From Marsupella aquatica (lineage: Eukaryota; Marchantiophyta): 64,000 nucleotides of DNA. The stretch covers positions 12,400,001-12,464,000 of the forward strand of contig OZ316896.1 in NCBI GenBank assembly GCA_973895155.1, read 5' to 3'. Below are positions 1 through 12,800 of this stretch, piece after piece (position 1 is the first letter of the stretch; every line of letters begins with the position of its first letter). The position numbers and the translations under genes are program-made. The notes beneath the pieces were generated by a model. That model did not search any database. It was given only the letters and a program-made list of their open reading frames with translations, and was not told the origin of the DNA.

Positions 1-276
1 TTCAATCATGTCCTGCTCTCTCATGTTCAATTATATCCCTTTGCCCCATTGTTTTTGGTCAACACTGTCCCTTACTTTCAATTATGCCCTGCTCCCTCAC
101 TTTCATTTATACCCAAGTTAGAGTCACGGTCTACAGGGTTCATTAGACAATAGGCCCCATGGAGTAGCTTTTTATTGCACTTTATTATTTAGATGTGCAT
201 TTGTTTTGAGGGCTCTACTTTGAGGGTTGAGGTACCATTACACTGGTTATGGGTGTGTTATCATTTCTGGACGTAG
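1..276. other. Intergenic, no gene seen
   Basis: AT-rich spacer. The first 120 bases contain three imperfect copies of a short phrase (TCAATTATGCCCTGCTCCCT and variants at about 1-30, 78-100 and 100-118), a small degenerate tandem repeat. I see no coding signal on either strand. Confidence 0.5.
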
Positions 277-2660
277 TGTGACAGGGCCCCAAACCCGGTA
301 GTAACTTAGTGATAACTTATAATTGCATATATAAGTAGAAAGACAAGTAGGTGTAGCAAAAGTGTTTGGATTTTAATTTTTTTAGTTTTTGTTAGTTCTA
401 ATAAATTCATGTGACAACCGGAGGCCGAAGTTGAGAGGGGTGTTGGGCGGTGATGGATGACAATGGAGCCATTGAGGGGGTACAAGGAGGCCAAAAGGTA
501 GCCCAAGGACTTGGAGGCCAAGGTGTGGGCATCTTGGAGGGGTGGGGGCTGGTCGGAGGCTCCACATAAGGCGCAAAACGGGAAGAATGACCAAAATATA
601 GAAAACGTTAAAACTTAAAATAGACATTGATGCACTAGTACTATTCCAAACATGGTCATGTTTGAATTCATTTTGAAGTCCTCAATGAGTCCCATGCGAA
701 ACTGAGGTTCTCTAGTTGATTTTAGGTCTATATCAAACAATGACATCTTGAGGGACCTCAACGCCCGTAAAACGACAAACTAGACAATCTTGGAGTAGTG
801 ATGGTGGGAGGGCCCTTAGAAGGAAGGGACTCCCACAATTTTCTTTCCTCAATCCGTAGTTTCTCACAATTTTCCTTCCCCACTCCGTAGAAGGGGCACT
901 CCGTAGAAGAACACATCCATAGAAGGGGCCCCCACACTTTCTTCCTCCCTTTTTTCTCTATTCTCACTTGTGAGGTTCCCACCCATTCCTAAACCCTTTC
1001 CCTATTGTGCTTGCTTTCAACATGTGTACAAACCTTGGTTGTACGAACATAAGTTTTTTCACCATCTCAAAATCAAGAGTCTACGGGCTTGTTGGAAAGA
1101 GCTTGCTGAGCTGAATCCAACGATGTGTCACACGGCCAAAATGAAGCTAAGACAAGGGAGATACAACAGATCGCATTTTTTGAGAATAAGGAGGTTTTGA
1201 GGCCGTACGGACGTCCGTACTGCAGGAGGTCCCGGCTTTGCAAGGGAAGGAGGAGGTAGCAGCACATACAGGGAACCGTGATCCGTGTTTTGCAAAGTTG
1301 GGGCCCCCTGGTGTTGTACGGACGAAACGGAGGGAGACAGTGCCCTGTAAAAACTTAAACGATCATATCTTGGCCGTTTGACCTCCGTTTTGTGCATCGT
1401 TTATGGAGCCGTGATCAGGAAGAGGAGGGCTCCTCAGATATGTTTTCAGAAGTGAATTCTGAGAAAATTTTAGTTTCGACAATTGTAAGGGCCCCCTCTT
1501 TTTATGGCGGACCGATGGTGGCGATCAGGAGGATTGAGGCTGGTAGGCAGGGTAGATAGATAGGATAGGAGGTGGTGGACTCAAGTGAGTCCTTGTTTAG
1601 CGGGGTGGTATTCACTCAAGAAAGTGATGAGGATGCTAACTCACGGGACTCAAGCCATGACACCGTGAGTGATGAGGAGGAAAAGTAGTACGGCCGCACG
1701 GACTTGGTCGTACGGCCTTTTGATTTCGAAACTTTTCAAAAGTGGGCAATCACGGAATTGTTGGAAAGAGCTTGCGGAGCTGATTCCAACAAGAGGCGGC
1801 GCTACTCAAACGGAGTCAGGATGAGAAAGCTAGTGCCCCGCGAAGTTGGTCGGTACGAGATACTAAAACGACCATAACTTGGTCATCCAATGTCTGTTTT
1901 GGGAGCGGTTTGGTGATTCATGATGAGGAGGAGCAGGGCTACCCAAGAATGTGCTCATAGGTGCAATCAGAGTGTCACCAAGTTTTGGGCAATTGTGGAG
2001 TCCCTTGTATTTTCGCGGTTTACGGAGTGATTTTGTGAGGCACCGTCGAAGGGACCATCGGCCCCTTGGTTAGGTAGGGTTTAGAGGTATGTGTGTGCTG
2101 CATACCGCTAGGGTTTAGTTGACATTTATATATTGGTGATAGGATTTTAGGTGGCGCCGCTAGGAGAAAGTGGCGGCATCCAAGTGCCATCGGGGTGCTT
2201 CCAAGGTGTTTTGGTTTGTGGTATTTATGGGGAGAGCCCCGTAGTAGTTAGGGGGGAACTCAGTTTGAAGTTAGAGGGAAGAATAGCGTATAGCCTTAGG
2301 AGCTTGAGAGTGTGTTGAGAGTAGTGAGGTGGAAGCCATACTCGTTGTCCAGTGAGGCAGGAGTTGGGTAGACGGCAGGAGGCCGGGTTACTCATGCAAT
2401 GTGTATCACTTTCACCAAGAGATATGGATCTGGACATTTTACTCGATGGATTCCTTTTGTGTGATTCCTCTCCCTCTTCCTTCTCCGTAGTTGTGTCCTC
2501 CCTTGTATGATTTGAAGAAACTTGCATGGTTGGGTCGACCTTGTGAGTAGGGGTGGTGACAACACTCTTTGGATGACCCTGAGTGGAAATGTGAAGAGAG
2601 TAGTCGGCAGGACTTGATCAAAAGCTGTGGGGTGGAGTAGTCAGTAGACTTGATCAAAAC
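277..2660. mobile_element. Decayed LTR-retroelement-like region
   Basis: The region opens with TGTGACAGGGCCCCAAACCC at 277, a form like the TG starts of many plant Ty3 LTRs. Two blocks, about 1091-1440 and 1760-1960, are imperfect direct repeats: each begins GTTGGAAAGAGCTTGC and later carries a stretch of the 'accataacttggtc...ccgtttt' kind common in plant LTRs. Between them, at about 1605-1688 (+), lies a short acidic open frame rich in Asp, Glu and Ser that ends in TAG, perhaps the tail of an old polyprotein. No intact gag, protease, RT or integrase is visible and no paired LTR ends were found, so the class assignment is an inference. Confidence 0.35.
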
Positions 2661-5444
2661 TTACATTTCCGAGAGTGGAAACTAAATTACTCATTCCTGG
2701 TGCGAGAATCATCCAAATAGCGTCCCTCCGTCGTACCCCGTACACGATACAAATGATTTAGGAGAGAAAATCACGTAGTGTCGTCTTAATCGTTTGATAA
2801 GCAGGTGACAGTAGTTCCAGAGGGCCGTGAGTCAAGGGGATTACAAGTCATTATCCCCAAGTGGGTATGAGTTACCTATGAGCTAGCATAAGCCCCACAT
2901 GAATTTTTGAAATATTCATCTCACTTTTCAAGTGCAAAAACTGCCGCCTACCACTGGTTCAGTTGCCACTTGTATCTTACTTTTATTCTCATTCAAATGT
3001 GAGAATTCCCAGGTCAAGTTGGCATATGGGTTTTTATCAATGGCTCACCCGCATGGTAATGCCTCATTACCTTCTATAGAAATAGAAAGAAAAAACACAC
3101 AAGGTGATTATGGCTCAGACGATCACTATCCTGCACAGGGTGAGGCAGTGAGTCGGTTTTTTAGTCTCTAGTCATGACCTTCGTGTGTGAGACCCACCTA
3201 TGCAGGTCACCCCATAAGTATGTCAGCCAGGCTCTTCAGTTCATAGATTGGTAGGCTTTTTGGCTTCTGTTGCTGGTGGCTTTACCGGGGTCTCTCAGGC
3301 TTTCTTGCCCTTTGGTCTCACTGGTCCCCCCATTTATTGGGTCTCTTGCCTGTGGGACCCTGTCTCCCGGTTGGCGCCTCTTGCGCTATATATTATGTCT
3401 GTGACTACATAAACCTAACTTTGCCTTTCTGGTAGATGCACATGAAAAAGGCAACTCCTAGTAAGCCCGACTTTTGCATTTTGGGTAAATGCACATAAAA
3501 AACCATTTGTGGACTGAGCCCACAAGGTTCCATGAATTTGCCATTCCATGATAAACCCATAATTAATCTTTTATAATTGTCAATGACTGGGTTTCTAGTA
3601 CATTCATGAAATTGTTCATGAATTTTGCCATATCACAATAAACCCAATTAATCTTTTATAATATTTATCATTGAGTGTTGTTGCCAGGTACATTGTAACC
3701 TGATTGTTCTTTCATAATTTCAGTTAGTGCAATTGTAGAGGACATCACAATTTCCTGTGTTCTGATGTGCACTACCAGAATGCCAACTTTTGGGAGAATA
3801 AATATAGTATGTGTTATGAATAATGGGTATCAGGTAATTGACATCATGGCAATCTCAGAGAGGTAGCCAAGATGCCATGGCCCCTAAAAAAATAAACAAT
3901 TTGTGGGAGGATTTGAGCAGAAAAACATAAATTCAAACAATTTTATTTTGTACGTGTCCATACTATACATATATATGCCAATCTTGACGAGGTCAGCCAA
4001 GATGGGACACTTGTCCATACCGTATACATGCAGGTTACGACAAAAAATAATGTGAAAAATAGTTGAACCTCAAAATTTCATGGTTTTTTTACCGTTGTTG
4101 TCCGTACGCCCATCCCAAAGAGGTTAACCAAGTTAAAGTCCATCTCAACTCCCAAGCTGTGATCCACAATAGGGTAAGTGTTGAGCAAAGACAGCCTTCA
4201 CAACGACATGCTTATGAAAATCCAACAAACAAGTAGTTGACATGTAGAGAGATGTGTGGTTCACTTAGCTAAGGCTACATCCATGAGAACACACAAGAGC
4301 TTTACTGCACTCTAGGCTTGTTAGCCATATCGAGTCTTCGCAGTTCAAGTTCTCCCTATCTCTCAACAGGCTCCGTAACAATGAACCTTGAGTTACTACT
4401 CACAAGCAACAATTTGCTTGTGCATATACTCGTGCATATAGTGTGCAACATGACAAACCTAACCAAGTCCGCAACTAAGGTTAGCCCTAACTATGGCTGC
4501 TAATCTTAACTCTAGACCTAAGAGTAAATGCCTAATAGTAAGATGACTAAAACTTGATCATAATCACTTATCAGTTAGTAATAATTGACAAAATTGTGCA
4601 TCTCAAATTTTGGGGAAATTTAGTCCGAGGGGCTTTCATTTAAGAAGGATCACAACACTCCCTGCAACACTCACATATATCACCCCTGTTCTTACTAAGG
4701 GCGCCGCCATATTTGAGTGGACCAATTCTTGGCACAAGCGTCGGTCCACTCACGCTGGAGTTAGTGGTAGCAACATTTTTTTGAAACCGTAAATATTTGA
4801 CCCGAGGCCTGGCTTGCAACATTCTGGTCATGAGAAACCTCCGTGAAACAGCTGGCTTGAGACACACTAGTAGAGTGTAGTTGTTTAATGATAAAGCTTA
4901 GCAAATATCCACTTTGTCCAAATAAAGCTTTTGGGATAAAATTTAGACCCAACAAGACAACATCAACACATGTGAGCAAACATCAATTGACAGCGACACT
5001 GAAAGTACGTGCCAGAGAACGTGGTTCACCCCATTCATCCATGGAGGCATAACCTAGAACAGAAACCTACATGACTTATATTGGCAAATTTTCTGAAGAG
5101 CTTGTTGGCATCAATAGTATTAATCACATTTGACACCTCTCCTTAAATCTTGGGGAATCCAAAATGAAACTTATTCCAAACTGACTTCTGGACAAATGTT
5201 CTTGGAAAACTCATTTATTGATGTTCATTGGGTCCCACCATTTGATGTTGTTGGATATTGCTCATTGCCCATCTTGCACACAAGGTGAAGACATAATCAA
5301 GGGTCCTAACTGTGTTGAAGCTAGATAAGTTTGAATAGAATCCATCATGTCCAATTCACTAATATCCAGATCATTTGCAAGGGTCTATTTGTTGCGAAGC
5401 ATTTAGAAATGTGAGGAGGTACACCCTAATGTCTTCACAGTGTG
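2661..5444. other. Intergenic spacer with local duplications
   Basis: No gene is supported. At about 3530-3600 and 3617-3690 the phrase around ATAAACCC..AATTAATCTTTTATAAT occurs twice, a local duplication of roughly 75 bp. Short ORFs here lack splice context and family resemblance. Confidence 0.5.
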
Positions 5445-5742
5445 GAGGTATTCTATGTTGCGAGCAAACATGAGATTTTGATAGCGAGGAGATTTTGATA
5501 GCGACACAATAATGGTTCCAAATTTCAGTTGCTTTTTGGTGCCTTTTACATTTTTTGTGTTTTTTTAAAGACTCCAGATTGCTAGCGAGCTCGCTAGCAA
5601 AAAGGGAGTCCCCAAAAGGGATGTTACCAACCAGGTAGTTGATAGCGAGGCAGTTGCATGTAGAAAAATTGGGGTCATACAGGAATTTTTTTTGCTCGTG
5701 CAAGTAAAATTTTTACTGTTTGCTCGCACGTTACAATTACCC
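5445..5742. mobile_element. Mutator-like miniature element, copy 1 (298 bp)
   Basis: A non-autonomous element with terminal inverted repeats of about 25 bp. The left end reads GAGGTATTCTATGTTGCGAG and the reverse complement of the right end reads GGGTAATTGTAACGTGCGAG, both continuing CAAACA. It is flanked by a perfect 9-bp direct repeat, CACAGTGTG, at 5436-5444 and 5743-5751. A 9-bp target duplication with such ends is the hallmark of Mutator-like elements. The interior has no coding capacity. A 17-bp internal unit (GAGATTTTGATAGCGA..) is present twice here but only once in the second copy at 16657-16918. Confidence 0.85.
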
Positions 5743-8360
5743 CACAGTGTGCAAGATGGGCAGAGAATGATCTAGATATTAAGTGAAGAGTTTGCCCACG
5801 TACCTTAGTTGTCCCAACAAGCCTAGCACAATGGTGATAGTCTTTCTGGCGCCAGGTGACATTCTGCACCCAAGCTTCATATTAAGCTTTTGCACAAACC
5901 CTTATCCTTTAGGACCCCACTTTAGGATAAGGGTGACTTTGTCACAACACTTTCATAATCTCTTCTAACGAGGAGATTCTCAGGACATTGTAATAGACGC
6001 AATGAGATTCGAATGTTGTAGAAGTGATTGAGAATTTTACTGTACGCCCATCACTCCCACCCTTTGGGGTTGACCAGCATGGAATTTTTTGATTAATTTT
6101 AGGAAGACTTAGTAATTAAGACTCTAATAAAAATAGAAAGGGTTCAAAAAGCAGAAATGTCATGGGTCATAACATGATTGGCTTAAAACTATATTAATAA
6201 AACTTTATCAGGGTTTCAAAATATTAAAACAAACCACAAAATTTCAAGATAGCAAGGTGCCTACATATTTTATAGCATGTCGTCAATGTTATCAATACAA
6301 ACCTTTTGTCCATTTGGCTTCTTATTGGTTTATGCAGCATTGAAGTACTCTACAAAAGCTCCTTAAAGTATTAATCTTGCAGACACTAACTAAAAAGATG
6401 GAAAAAAATTCTACGTAAATAAAGAAGTCTTCCTTGTTTCTATCATGCTATGTCCTAATATTACTCAATCTAATCAACCCACTCAAAATCGTCATGCCTG
6501 AACCCACTTAAACGCAAAGGTGTTTGCATAGAAAACATTTGATCAGGCCGGCTTTTCAGTGGCTTTGCTGGGACTGACATCAGTATTCAAAGTAGAAAAT
6601 TGCATTGCACTACAATTTATTACAACATTCGAGTCAATTTATTACAACATTCGAGTTCAAACTTGCAGATGAGAGTTTGGGACGCCATGCATGTTGCTGC
6701 AGATTGAACGAAACCCCCACCTTGCCTGCAGACAATGTTTGGCTCGATAATAACAGTGGATTTCTCTTATATAAATTCAAAGCATTCGGTTTGAAAAGAG
6801 GGGAGAGAGTAAGACTCTAAAGTCAAATCTGACCTGTCATGCCTCTGGTTTCCTTCCTAGATTCCCTTCCAGTTCAATTGGAATACATTCAGTCCAGTTC
6901 AATCGTCCAATTCTATTCTATTAATTTTTTTTACGCTTTTTACGGTGTAAACATCTCCCAGAATGCACAAACATTGATTCAACTAATAATTTGATATAGT
7001 GTTTCAATTGTTTCTGAATATCTCTGTCATACAGTATCATATCATTGGTAAACGTGAGCTCATCACCAGTATTAAAAATGAATGTGGATAGCTCTGCGTC
7101 AGCTTAATCATTTTTTGCCAGAAGATACCACTGTTGCAACGATTGCAGGACAACGTCTACTGTAGCTTGATGTGGTGGGAAGCACCCATTGCCACTAGCA
7201 TCAGCCTATCATAGTTGTACTGGAAATTGCTGTCTTTGAAACATTCAAAAAGGTCTAACTTCTTAATGTCACTGCCTTGCATAGGCATGAGAAAGTAAAA
7301 AAATATTGGTTTGCCCCAGCTTGGCCGCAATTGAGTCATTGGTGGTGTAGTCACGTAAATAGAGAATGCAGAAATTGGGGTCGATCTTTAGCAATGCAGT
7401 TGTGTTGACCATCCTATCATACATAGGTATCACGTTGCCAAAGAACAAAAAGAGTCTTGTCTGAAGACAGGATACCCTGCTGACCCAATACAAAGCATAT
7501 GTGACAAGGCATAATACTTGGATGCGGGGTTACTATACATCACAGTGTAGGAAAACAAAAATGCCAAACCTGAATACATAATCCCAAAGACAAAGCAACC
7601 CAATAAAGGGGTTTCTGCACAGAACATGTGGTAAAACAAATTATTTAAATTAGAAAATGAAAGGTTCCACGGGCTTTGAACAGTTTGATATATTTTCTGT
7701 TTTTTAATATAGTTTACATTACCCAGCCTCTTAGTTTTGTCTCTTCTCCAACATGAATCATGTAGCGTTGTTCACATTGTATGCCTAGGATCTATTCACG
7801 AATGTTCTGCATGAAACTTCCGAAACAAACAACCAGAATTTACCCCACGTGAAAAAGTACCACTCTACCAAAACAGGACGGCAAACTACAAAGGAATAAA
7901 AAGCAAAAGATATCCAGACTGATCTAAACATTTGACAAAATGTGTGGATGGATGTCAGAAAAATATTTTTGCTCCTGGGGTACAGCTTTTCTTATGTAAA
8001 AAAATGCCTCCATCTGAGAATTGTTTGGGTCCAGATAGGACAAACACCAAACCCAAATGAGTTCAAACGCAAACCCCAGAACCTAAAGAGGAATGAAAAA
8101 CAAGTGGGGGAAACATTGTCGGCGTAGAATGTTCTGCCTGAGATGTCGAAACAAACAACCTAATATTCCCTAAGTGACGGGCTGACGGAGATAGAGAAGC
8201 TGAAGAATTATTCCTGCACTTCCTTTTGGCAGTGACGCAGAAAGGCATAGGAATAATTCCTGATTATTCTGGTACCAAACGGTATGGAGCATGCATAATT
8301 ATACGATTTCTCTTACTCGATGTAGTAGAATTACGTCGAGCAGCGAGATCATCAGCTTCT
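5743..8360. other. Intergenic, no gene seen
   Basis: AT-rich spacer. All open frames are short, start at arbitrary codons and resemble no family. A pair of short phrases, TCAATTTATTACAACATTCGAGT, is repeated in tandem at about 6612-6655. Confidence 0.5.
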
Positions 8361-8665
8361 CGTCTGTGATCTGAAGCATCTCTGAGGGGCAGCCGGGTCA
8401 GCCATGTACCCCCTTTCCCACCTCTGGGAGTGGGAGTATCAATGCCACTTTGTACTCCATGAAACCTGCATTTTTCGAGGGGAACATGCGGCGAGGCAGC
8501 GCAAGGCAAGATGATATTGGCGGGGGAGACAAAGGGATTATCCTCTGCGATCTGAAGCACCTTAACAGTCTACCATGGAACCATTACCACCACTGGGAGA
8601 AGAACATGGCCCCCCCCACTGCCAGTTTGTATTCCATGAAATCTGTATTTTTGGATGGGAAATGG
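8360..8665. repeat. Local duplication, two diverged units of about 125 bp
   Basis: Two related blocks, about 8360-8485 and 8535-8665. Each contains a 'cgatctgaagca' phrase followed, about 90 bases on, by 'gtactccatgaaacctgcat' or 'gtattccatgaaatctgtat'. The divergence shows an old duplication. No coding content is supported. Confidence 0.5.
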
Positions 8666-8699
8666 GTGCCCTGGAAAGACACTAGGGGAAAAGAAAGGG

Positions 8700-9470
8700 A
8701 AGCCTGGGGTTGACCGTTTAATTTGAGACTAAGTGAGATTGTGTTCCACTAAACCCATATTCTCACCTAGCCCACCTCACCTAGTCTCAAGGGTTACACG
8801 TGCTAGTCATGGCCTGTCATGACCTGTTTGGGGACCATAGTGGTAAATCCCTAGGGAATTGCCGCCCATAACCCTCTCTAGGCCATGGGCTCCCAACAAC
8901 AGATTTATTGGATGAACCCTCAAAATGAAAAGTGCTAGTTGATGGACCCCATGAGTGATCTAGACCATTTAGGGTACTCAAAACCTCGTGTTGGGTTGGT
9001 TGGGGAGTAAACTTTGTTTGGAGTCCATCAAGCAAATCTCTCTTACCCAACACCTCTCCCTCACTTATTACACATACAAATTAAGAGTCACAAGCAGTGT
9101 TTTTTTAGTGGCAAACATTGGCTAGATTCAACCTCTTTAAAATGTTTTTGCCACTTTTGGCAAATATTGCCAGGTTCTTTGTGTCCTAGTAGCCAGTTTA
9201 ACACCTAGTCACAGGCCCCATTAGCCAGAATCTCACGGTCATCCTTAAATTTACTGGTCAGGAATAATTCTGGAAAGTCATATAAAGAATCTTCCCAGCA
9301 TCTTTTCCTTCACACATCATTGGCCACACTTGGGAATTTGGAGAAACCCTTAAAGATTACACTTTAAAGATTACACTGCTCAAAAGGAAGATACACTGGC
9401 GAAACTGGAAAAGCCTCAAAGATTACACTGGTCAGGAGGGAGGTACAGGGACCAAACCAGGAACATGGGG
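8700..9470. other. Intergenic spacer upstream of KAS
   Basis: No gene is seen. At about 9350-9440 the short phrase AAAGATTACACT is repeated three times. The last few hundred bases before 9862 become less AT-rich and probably hold the KAS promoter and 5' UTR. Confidence 0.45.
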
Positions 9471-9521
9471 TTCACAAGCTTCTAGGGTTTTTCTGACCCC
9501 TAAATCTGGCTAGTACCCTGC

Positions 9522-9557
9522 TTCTCTCGCCAAGCTTTCTTCTCTCGCCAAGCTTTC
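9522..9557 (+). repeat. 18-bp tandem duplication in the KAS leader
   Basis: The 18-bp unit TTCTCTCGCCAAGCTTTC occurs twice head to tail (9522-9539 and 9540-9557), about 300 bases upstream of the KAS start codon, in the likely promoter or 5' UTR. Confidence 0.8.
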
Positions 9558-9861
9558 TCAACTTTACTGGGATCGGGCGTGATTTCCGAGTAACGAAACC
9601 TGAGGAGAACGTTGATGTGAGCAAGGCGTTTGGAATGACGTCGCAAGTACGTTGCTCGCTGGGGAGAGTCGAAGGAGGAGGTGACACAAATCTGATCAGG
9701 TCGGAGTTCCCCAATTCAATCACGTTGGGCAGCATCATTGCAACCCCTAGGAATAGTCGGCCAGACGGGGAACGACGAAGGGGTTCGCTTCTGTCAGTGA
9801 GCACCGAGCAACTTTACTGGTTCGTTGGGTTGTGAACAAGTTTTTCGAAATTGTTGCAATC

Positions 9862-12800
9862 ATGGCAACTGCAGGTAGTGTGGCGGCAATTCGACCTGCG
9901 ACGTTCCAAGGCCTCCGAGCTCTGGAGAAGTCAGGCGTTACAGATGGCTCGCAAGTGTTTGGGCTGATGCCATGCAAGGCTTCTTCGTCTAAGGGCCGAC
10001 TGCTTCACAGACGAGAAAGCAGTGGATATGGTGCGCATACAGGTAATCATTCAATTTTGATCATAACTGAGCGTAATCGCGTGCAGATTCTTCCACTTGG
10101 ATTGATGTTTCGGTGATATATAGGAGGTCTTGTCCGGGCAGGTGAGATCCTTTTCTTAGGTCCACTACTGGTACTCTTCCAATCAATGAATTTACAGCAT
10201 TGCCTGATCGATGAAAACTTTAAGTCGTAATGAAGTTCTCCACTCCTCAAGATGCTGCCAAGAACATCAATTTCGCTACAGCAGCGTATGCTTTGATGCG
10301 TCTTAACCTTTCGTTCTTGTATTACTGTGTTTCGATTTAATCTGCAAGAATATCTGTTCCCAATGCACACCCAGCTTTGTTAGGTGTGGTGCACGGAGAA
10401 GACAGTGTAGTCCAATGTGACTTTTCAATTTTCGTACTTCTGCGAGGGATACATCATTCGGTAGCTAGCATGGAAGAGTCATGGACGCTTTAGGTATGCA
10501 GTGTAATTATGTGTGTGTGTGTGTGTGAGAGAGTTAGCGACAGTGGGGGAGTACCTTGACCTGCCCCTAATATGTAGGCTTTCAGCACGTACACGTACGT
10601 TGCATTCGATAGTTTGTTACAACCTATGACATCAAGAAAAATTTACCGTGATTTAAAAATATGGCACGTGCCGATCCATGGATGGGAATCAGATTTTGAA
10701 GATACGGACTTCATACTAATGGACTTCATACTAATTATGCTGATTCATGCTGTTTACGTTTCTCAGGCTCTTCCGTGTCCGTAAGGAGCGCAGCAGCAGT
10801 ATCAGCCCCCAAAAGAGAGAAGGATCCCAAGAAGAGGGTGGTGATCACTGGCATGGGCGTCGTTTCTGTGTATGGAAACAGTGTGGACGTTTTCTACGAT
10901 AAGCTCTTGGACGGGGTGAGCGGTATCTCTGTGATAGACCGGTTTGATCCATCGGAATTCCCGACCACAATTGCCGGCCAGATTCGCGGATTTCAAACGG
11001 AAGGATACCTCACTGAGAAGCAAGAAAAAAACTACGAAGCTTGCCTCCAATATGGCATTGTCAGCGGCAGGAAAGCAATGGAGAACGCTGGGTTTGGGAA
11101 AGAGGAACTTGAAAAGCTTGACAAATTGCGCATTGGAGCTCTCGTGGGTTCAGGTAAGACTTTCTACCCCATCAACTCTCCAAGATTACGTTGATCTCCT
11201 AAAACTGTCACTATATTGAAGCCCCTCGAGCGATCCCATGATCCCTTCATGAAGTCTACAATTCATGAAGCGTACATACAGGAGTTCTCGAGTGTTACAC
11301 TGAACTTCCAAAGCGGAAGAAACGCTAGGATTCGGAGTGACATCATGCATGATAATCAGCTTCCAAGGACCGAGGTAAACTGATTCAAGTGGTTGTTGAT
11401 GTGGTGCCTGGGGACGTTGACTGTCTTTGTCACAGGAATCGGCGCACAGGAGACATTCACCAGTGGAGTGGTTTCGTTACTGAAACACGAAAAGATGTCA
11501 CCGTATTTCATCCCACACACCAATGTGTCCGCGGCTTCCGCTTTGTTGGCCATCGAACTGGGACTGATGGGCCCTAACTACTCCATCTCCACAGCCTGTG
11601 CCACCTCAAACTACTGCATCTACGCTGCTGCTAATCATATCCGAGAAGGCGATGCCGATGTGATGATCGCCGGTGGCACGGAGGCCCCGATCACTCCAAC
11701 AAGCCTGGGTGGCTTCACGGCCTGCAGGTTGTCGATCATTTCTTCGCTCGCCTTCACTTCCTTTCTCTTCGTTCCCTTTTTTCTTTCCCTTCAAAACCAA
11801 AGCTCCCATAGATAGTAAGATCACAACTTTTTGACAATATGCTCCTTGTCGATTCTTTTCTTGCCCTTGCCCTTTTGCTTTTCTTTCTGTCAAAACCAAA
11901 GCTTAGGCGGTCAACTTCACTTCTACAGTCCGAACGTCAGCCTTTCTTTGTTTACAAGGAGTTTTATTCCAACATCAACCTCTTTTCCTGTTTTGGAAAG
12001 ATGGCAACAACTTCATTCTTCTCACTTTTCTGTCTACTTTTTTCTTTTCTTTTTTCTTTTTCTTCTTTTTTCTACTTCTTGTGTCGTGTGTTCTCCTCTT
12101 TCTCTTTCATTGTCGCGTGTCCTCTCCTCTCCTCTCCTCTCTGAGTCGTTTTGACTGATTCGCTTCTGTGAGGAGTGAACCAAGATTAGGAGAACATGCT
12201 CTCTAGTTTGAAGGAGAGTTCGATATCAGAATTTAGACATTCACTTTTGATTCCACACGAGACTGGATCAATCTATGTAAGTCTTCAATTCTCAATGATC
12301 CTTCATCACATGCCACTTAAATTGTGCTGGGAGTAAATTTGCAGGGCCCTGTCGCAGAGCAATGCGGACCCGGCGGCAGCCTCCAGGCCATGGGACAAGA
12401 GTCGAAATGGATTTGTCATGGGCGAGGGTGCTGGTAAGGAATTCGGTTCCAGAACCCCTTTCTCCACCTGCAGGATGCTATATGATCTAAGCATCCACCA
12501 TCATGAAAACTGAGTGCTTAAGGAAATAATCTTTGCACCTATCGACAACCTTGCCAAACCTTGCAGGAATGACCCCTCCTATGTGCCAAATCGAGATGTA
12601 CTCATTTTGGAAAATGTTTCTTAAAATGCTCCAACATTAAAAGATTCACTAAAGCTTCAGTTAGGCGCTGCTTTCTTTAGCACAAACTCACGAGGGTTAG
12701 GAATTTTGAAACCAAAGTTCACTAAACCACCGTGGCTAAAGTGATTATTAATTTCACCCCTTAAAGTTAACCCCGGTTGACAAAAATATGGTTGAAATAG

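Noticed and set aside
11831-12154. Leu/Phe/Ser-rich frames in KAS intron 3
   Set aside because: They lie inside an intron defined by good splice sites on both sides and reflect a pyrimidine-rich tract.
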